Shown: positions 59,270 to 64,000 of the stretch, piece by piece | How the letters are laid out: each line of letters opens with the position of its first letter | How positions within the stretch are numbered: the stretch's first letter is position 1 | DNA from: Morella rubra | Lineage: Eukaryota > Streptophyta > Magnoliopsida > Fagales > Myricaceae | Direction of reading: 5' to 3' | NCBI GenBank assembly: GCA_003952965.2 | Contig: CM025850.1 | Location: forward strand, 32,542,173-32,606,172 | DNA length: 64,000 nucleotides | Translations under genes and position numbers: made by a program | The notes under the pieces: generated by a model | Told to the model about the DNA's origin: nothing | Seen by the model: only the letters and a program-made list of their open reading frames with translations | Databases searched by the model: none

Positions 59270-60889
59270 CCTATAGTCAAAGGAAAAAAAGTGGTATTTG
59301 TCCGCTAATAAAAGGATGGATACTAATCTTGTAAGATTAGATTATGATAATGTTTGATTATTTTACGGTATTTAATTCATGAGGGTGGGATCAAGCTAAT
59401 ACAGTGACAAACTTCGGACATTCAAAATTGTCTCACACGGAAGACTAAATAAGTCAGGATTGACTTAGAAAAAAAAAAAAAGTTAAGTCAGGATTGGACG
59501 AGTCCCATTACATTATTTGGGACTTGAATGCCAACTCAATAACCCTCCTAATTGTATAACATTTTCTTTCAGAAAAGTTAATGGTTTTTAAGGTTGGTGC
59601 CTATGGAAAACCTGAAAAGCAACTAGAAAAGGCTATCAAAATTACATTTACGTACAGCATGCGGACTCGTTGAGTGCAGAATGATATCATTAAAGTAGTT
59701 CAGATGGTACTGAATGGGATTAGGTTCTCCTTCCGCCCGGCTGGCCTCCATTGGCATAGCAGCCGTCTACCTAATAAACAATTTCCAATGAAGAACTACT
59801 AGTTCAAACAACCACACCTCTTTAGGCGCGCGGCGTGTTGAATAATACCTTTTTGTATACATAGTGGAGTTTGAGTCTTGTAGGAATGGCCAACCGATGC
59901 TATCACGTGCACCTCTTTCGTTTGGAATTCTATGTATCCCCTTATATGTCAATATCCTATTCATCATGGAATTTTAGCTGTAGCAATTGATCTTTAGCTT
60001 CAAAAGAATTTACCGATCTCAGGGGCGGAATCAAGAATGAATTTAAAGAGAGTAAACTCCTAAGAAAAATAACAAAAAATAAATAAATAAATTACTACAT
60101 TATGCAAAAAAATGTCTTAGAGTTAAAATATCGAAAATTAAGGACTAAAAACATTAAAAATATATTATATTGAAATACACATATTGTACTATTTGCTGAG
60201 ACAAAGGTGTCAATTGGATCCTATAGGTCTGCATCTTCTGAAAATGTTGCAAAATGACTTTATTCTCAATAATCAAACATTTTTGTCTCGATGTATACTA
60301 TCACACTATCATTCATCCAATCTTGATAATCTTCATCGTAGAGAACATCTTTCATTCAGTATACAATTTGAATTAACAGTTTTGAACTAACAATTTTGAA
60401 CTTGACAGTTTAATAATTCAATATACAATTTTATAATTTCACATATAACAAGGCTTGGACTAGGCTTTAAGGGGCGGGCGGCCCTGGGCTAAAGGGGGGC
60501 ATATTAGTTATTAAAAAAAAAAAATTCAAATTTTTTACATTGGCCAACTGGGGCTAAGGCCTTGGTTGGCCCCCTAAGATCTGTCAATGCCTATCTTTGA
60601 TACTTTATATTAAGATGGAATCTATCGCATAATTTAAGTGCGGATCTTTTGATAACTTCTATTATTTTGCTTAAAGTTTTGGAGGTTAGTATATAATAAA
60701 AAGGCTTGAATGCATCCACAATCTGTATATTCGAATGTTGCATATATGTCTTCATGGTAAACAAAGTTTTTTCATTCATGTGGTAGTGTTTCTATTAAAA
60801 AAGTACCCATCCGTCTGCCTCCGTTTCAAAAACTAACGGGAGCTGCTGACGTATCATTGGAGATCCATATGTATTCGAATCATAATGCG
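59270..60889. other. Intergenic, no gene seen
   Basis: AT-rich with a hAT-like terminus caggggcggaatcaagaatg at 60019-60038 whose partner I cannot find, and a G-rich patch 60470-60500 (ggggcgggcggcc...aaagggggg) followed by an A run. No coding evidence. Confidence 0.35.
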
Positions 60890-61084
60890 CCGCGTGTTAA
60901 GGCTTGAGCCTCGGTGGTATGTTCCCTCTAAAGTCTCAAATTCAAAACCTCACAAGTGCTACCAATCTTTGAGATCACTCCAGGACCTTTAGCATAGTAA
61001 TTGTTTGGTTTGTGTAGGACGCTTCGAGATTAGTCGAGGTATGCATAAACTAGCCTAGACACTCGGTTGAGAAAAAAAAAACAA
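60890..61084 (+). mobile_element. SINE with A tail
   Basis: Begins around 'gttaaggcttgagcctcggtgg' (A-box-like), has a B-box-like tcaaattcaaaacctc (about 60947-60962), then 'tgtgtaggacgcttcgagat' and 'tagtcgaggtatgcataaac', ending with an A run (61074-61083). This 3' body is one I recognise as common to a plant SINE type. Ends approximate. Confidence 0.6.
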
Positions 61085-61686
61085 ACGTGTCAAAGAAGCA
61101 ACCTAACTAGGACATCCCGGCATTAGTGGAGGTGCGACACCAGATAAGCCAACCTATATACCCCTCGTCCTATATGTTTCTTTCCTCTGCTGGTATAATC
61201 AAATCAAGAGATACCACCCACCGGCCTATGGCGAGAAATTCTAACTAGGTAGAAATAGTATAGTAATAGAGAATTGCTTCAAGGTCCTTGCACAAAGTTC
61301 AAGACAAGAACAATTGAGTATTTAAAGGAACGTGGTAGCTTTCAAGTCAAATTATAGATTTAGCTTCAATATTTTTTAGAGGACAAAGGGTTTTAACGTC
61401 TCTGAAGGAGTATGATCAGTTGGAAACGTCGCCTGCTAGTTGGGCGGTCGCAATCCTGCGTCACCCCTAGCTGACAACAAGCTCAATTTTGTAGTATAAT
61501 TTTAGGTTCGTTTCGTTTTTGTCTGTTGTCTCTCAACGCATGCGAGTAGACAACTAGTTACAAATCTTTCGTCTTTACGGACAATATTTCCAAGATTTTC
61601 CTGTTTTTGATTGACAACTGTTAGGAGCTTTGGCAGTTGATTTACAATACTTTCCAGTCCAATTGCTTTGGTTGAGGCTAAAAAAT
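61085..61686 (+). promoter_or_regulatory. Upstream region of the F-box gene
   Basis: Spacer and presumed promoter/leader. No distinctive element could be picked out with confidence. Confidence 0.35.
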
Positions 61687-63333
61687 ATGGAGGAAAGGCT
61701 TGATCGGATCAGCAGTTTACCAGTTGAAATCCTCCGGCGCATCTCGTCGCTCCTCCCATTAGAAGAGGCAGTAAGAACCAGCACTCTTTCATCTGTATGG
61801 AAGAGCCTTTGGACCCCAGTTCAAGTGGATATGGAGTTCGATACACACCTGAAAACCCGCCATGAAGCTAGCAAAGAGGTAATAGAAGTCATCAGTCCAG
61901 TATTAAGGTCATATGCCAGTCCTGAGGTATGGAAGTTCTGCCTCACCTTTCCTGAGAGCGACAAAGAGCCCAGCTTAGAAGCGAAGGATGAAGTTATTGT
62001 ATTAGCTACTAAAGGGACAGAGAGAGAGCTTCATCTTGAGTTCTCCAAGAGGCAGAAACGGACTGGTCATTTGAAATTGGAGCAAACTTGTAAGGGATTT
62101 TCAAACCATCATGACATGCAGATGGCAGGTTTTTCTACTCTGAAGACGCTCCATCTCAGGTCGGTTCCCTTCCTTGCCAGAGACTTGGTTTCGGCTCTGT
62201 TTTCCAATTGCAAGCTTCTGGAAAGTTTGAAGCTTGACAAGTGTACTGGATTAGAAAGCCTCGATATAGAAGCGGGTGACTGTCTTCGGAGCCTAATTGT
62301 GGTGAATTGTGCAGATATTTTGCATATCAAAATCTCTGCACGAAAGCTCGTTTCATTTTGGTATCAAGGAAGTCTTCCTCAGATCAAACTGACAAACACC
62401 CCAAATTTGGTCGATGTGATGCTTAATTTGAAGGATGGTGTTGGCCATTATGAGTTTGATTGTGAGGAAGTCCTATCGCTTTTCGCCTCACTCAAGGAAG
62501 TCGAAATTCTTACCATTAGCGGCTGGCTTCTTGAGGTATATAATCCTTCACCTGACATTTTGTTGTTCTTGTTCTTGTTCTTTTTTTTTTTTAATTTTGT
62601 TTGAACCTTAACAATAGCATTAGCATCTCCCTTTCTTTGCTGACAAAGAACTATTTGCATGCCATTTCCAAAGTGGCTCTGTTCAGCAGGGGTAATTTTC
62701 AAACGGCTTGAATTCCAATTCAACAAATTAAAGGAGTTAAGATGGATTGATTCTTTGATAAACAGGCCCAAGAGGGATTCTCTGGCTTCCTTCATTAACA
62801 TAGCTCCTTCCTTGGAGAAGCTGTTTGTCAGAGTAAGTCTCTTCCACAACCTCTGCAAAGATGCAACTTCCATTTCATTCACTGACTTCTTTCATCTTAA
62901 AAATTGAAAAATGCAGGTTGACCGCAGCCAGAGCTCTGTCCCCTGTCCATGTTTTCACCAATACTGGCATGAACCTCACCTGTGGATGGATTTTACAGCC
63001 GTTAAATCCAGTACTACCCAACTCAAGCACTTAAAAGTTGTTGGGTTCCTAGGCTTTCGCGTCGAAGATGATCAATTACTACTAATGGAGCTTTTACTTA
63101 ACAAGGCAATTGTTCTCAGCTCAATGAATGTAATATCTCCATCGAAGCGATCATGGCGGGTTGTAAAGGTCCCTTTGTGTCAACTGAAGCCGGCATCATC
63201 GTGGAACCACCAAAAGCATATTGCAGTTTTATCTCCGAACAAGGAATTCTTCTTTGTATTCACAGAAGAAATTTACGGCCATCAAGGTGGATTTGAAAGT
63301 TCTTTCCCCCCCAGCTTCTTTCCCGGTTGTTGA
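61687..63333 (+). CDS. F-box protein with leucine-rich repeats
   Basis: Three exons, 61687-62535, 62674-62832 and 62917-63333, all GT-AG and phase 0, give 474 residues. The F-box is at the N-terminus (DRISSLPVEILRRISSLLPL, EEAVRTSTLSSVWKSLW, residues 6-43). LRR-like segments follow: FSTLKTLHLRSVPF, NCKLLESLKLDKCTGLESLD, LRSLIVVNCADILHIKI. The C-terminal third (LKHLKVVGFLGFRVEDDQLL, MELLLNKAIVLSSMNVISP) resembles the FBD-type end of this plant class. Such proteins are substrate receptors of SCF ubiquitin ligases; the target is unknown. The acceptor of exon 2 (ccaaag at 62668-62673, then TGGCTC) was chosen because other acceptors bring in stops. The last exon might extend by a further intron near 63285. 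Confidence 0.88.
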
Positions 63334-64000
63334 GGGAAGAAGTCTTGGAAACATAGACATAGTAATCCAGGTTTGTACCTATTCAACGCAAGCTAGGCCT
63401 CAACTCTCAAGCTGACTAAAAAGGCTTATTCTAGATTTTGGTGCTTGGGTAAAGCATTTGAAGCTTGTGGGATTGAAAATTCTTGGCAAACAAGTCAGAG
63501 CAGCAGTTGGTTATCAGGAATAGGACTGTAACACGTCTCTCCAATTATCTCATGTAGCTTACGCTACAAGAAACTTATAAACCTCTTCGAATTTCAACCT
63601 TACATGGTCTGCTTGCGACTGTTCTATCCCGCTTAGCATAAGATATGTTCTCTGACGTTTCTTCTACTTGCATCTCGCATTACATTCGAGGTCAAATCCT
63701 GCTTCACGACTACCTACGGGATTAAAGTTAAAGCAAGCTGCAGGAGGCATCCCAAGTAAAACGAATAACTTAGCAGGTCGTCAAGGCTTCGGAGATGCAC
63801 GAAAATTATTCGTAGTTGGTAGGTAGTGGACTTTCTTAGCGGCCCAGCTAATGGCAGAATTGGCAGATTCTTTGGTTAACCCGAAAAATGCCCTCTTTTA
63901 TTTTTTGGATATCTATTCTCAACACGTAAAACTCGTGGAAAGCGTTTGCATTTTTTTTTTTTTTTTTTTTTTTTTTGGGTGTGTGGGTGGAAAGCGTCTG
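63334..64000. other. 3' flank of the F-box gene, no further gene seen
   Basis: Contains the probable 3' UTR and unique spacer; a run of about 27 T lies at 63950-63976. No coding resemblance. Confidence 0.4.

Noticed and set aside
60016-60590. Possible hAT element beginning caggggcggaatc
   Set aside because: The other terminus and an 8-bp duplication could not be identified.
1-64000. CRISPR arrays, bacterial operons or integrated viral genomes
   Set aside because: Spliced plant genes throughout; no short regularly spaced repeats and no viral coat, movement or replication protein frames recognised.

Overview
This is plant nuclear DNA from a flowering plant. It is AT-rich, its genes carry several short introns each, and it encodes plant-specific families (membrane-anchored UDP-glucuronate decarboxylase, NaKR-type heavy-metal protein, TRM-like DUF3741/DUF4378 protein, SLOW GREEN 1-like chloroplast TPR protein, PF09713, DUF1635, DUF7086, PLS-class PPR). 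The gaps between genes are full of plant non-LTR, LTR, SINE, hAT and MITE remnants. I cannot name the species from sequence alone.

Layout. 1-4.74 kb: 5' part of a degenerate LINE on the minus strand. 5.4-9.0 kb: complete seven-exon UXS gene (+) whose first intron has the hallmarks of a U12-type AT-AC intron. 9-14 kb: gene-free, with three small TIR elements. 14.1-15.6 kb: three-exon NaKR-like gene (+). 16.3-22.3 kb: the strangest region. Tandem copies (about 0.9 kb) of the promoter and 5' end of a DUF7086 gene sit directly upstream of a DUF7086 pseudogene, which is itself split by a probable solo LTR and a hAT element and carries a stop codon and a frameshift. 23.6-29.1 kb: five-exon TRM-like gene (-). 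29.6-38 kb: mostly gene-free repeats with one orphan exon-like ORF. 38.0-39.1 kb: SG1-like gene (-) with an apparent one-base deletion. 40.8-41.4 kb: small three-exon PF09713 gene (-) with G-boxes upstream. 44.7-49.5 kb: twelve-exon LAMMER kinase AFC2 (-). 49.9-52.5 kb: nested transposons and a long hairpin. 52.7-54.3 kb: intronless PPR gene (-). 55.4-56.7 kb: DUF1635 gene (-). 58.2-59.3 kb: four-copy direct/inverted repeat followed by a LINE tail. 61.7-63.3 kb: three-exon F-box/LRR gene (+).

The genes are ordinary, separately transcribed plant loci and do not form one pathway: cell-wall nucleotide sugar synthesis (UXS), phloem/metal homeostasis (NaKR), microtubule-linked growth (TRM), chloroplast development (SG1), splicing-factor phosphorylation (AFC2), organellar RNA processing (PPR) and ubiquitin ligase targeting (F-box). 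Exon boundaries were placed by hand from reading frame, family resemblance and splice consensus. They all close into continuous frames, except for SG1 and the DUF7086 pseudogene. I found no clearly novel functional system. The best leads are the DUF7086 promoter/5'-end array with its EAR-motif mini-ORFs, the AT-AC intron in UXS, and two hairpin-forming repeats.
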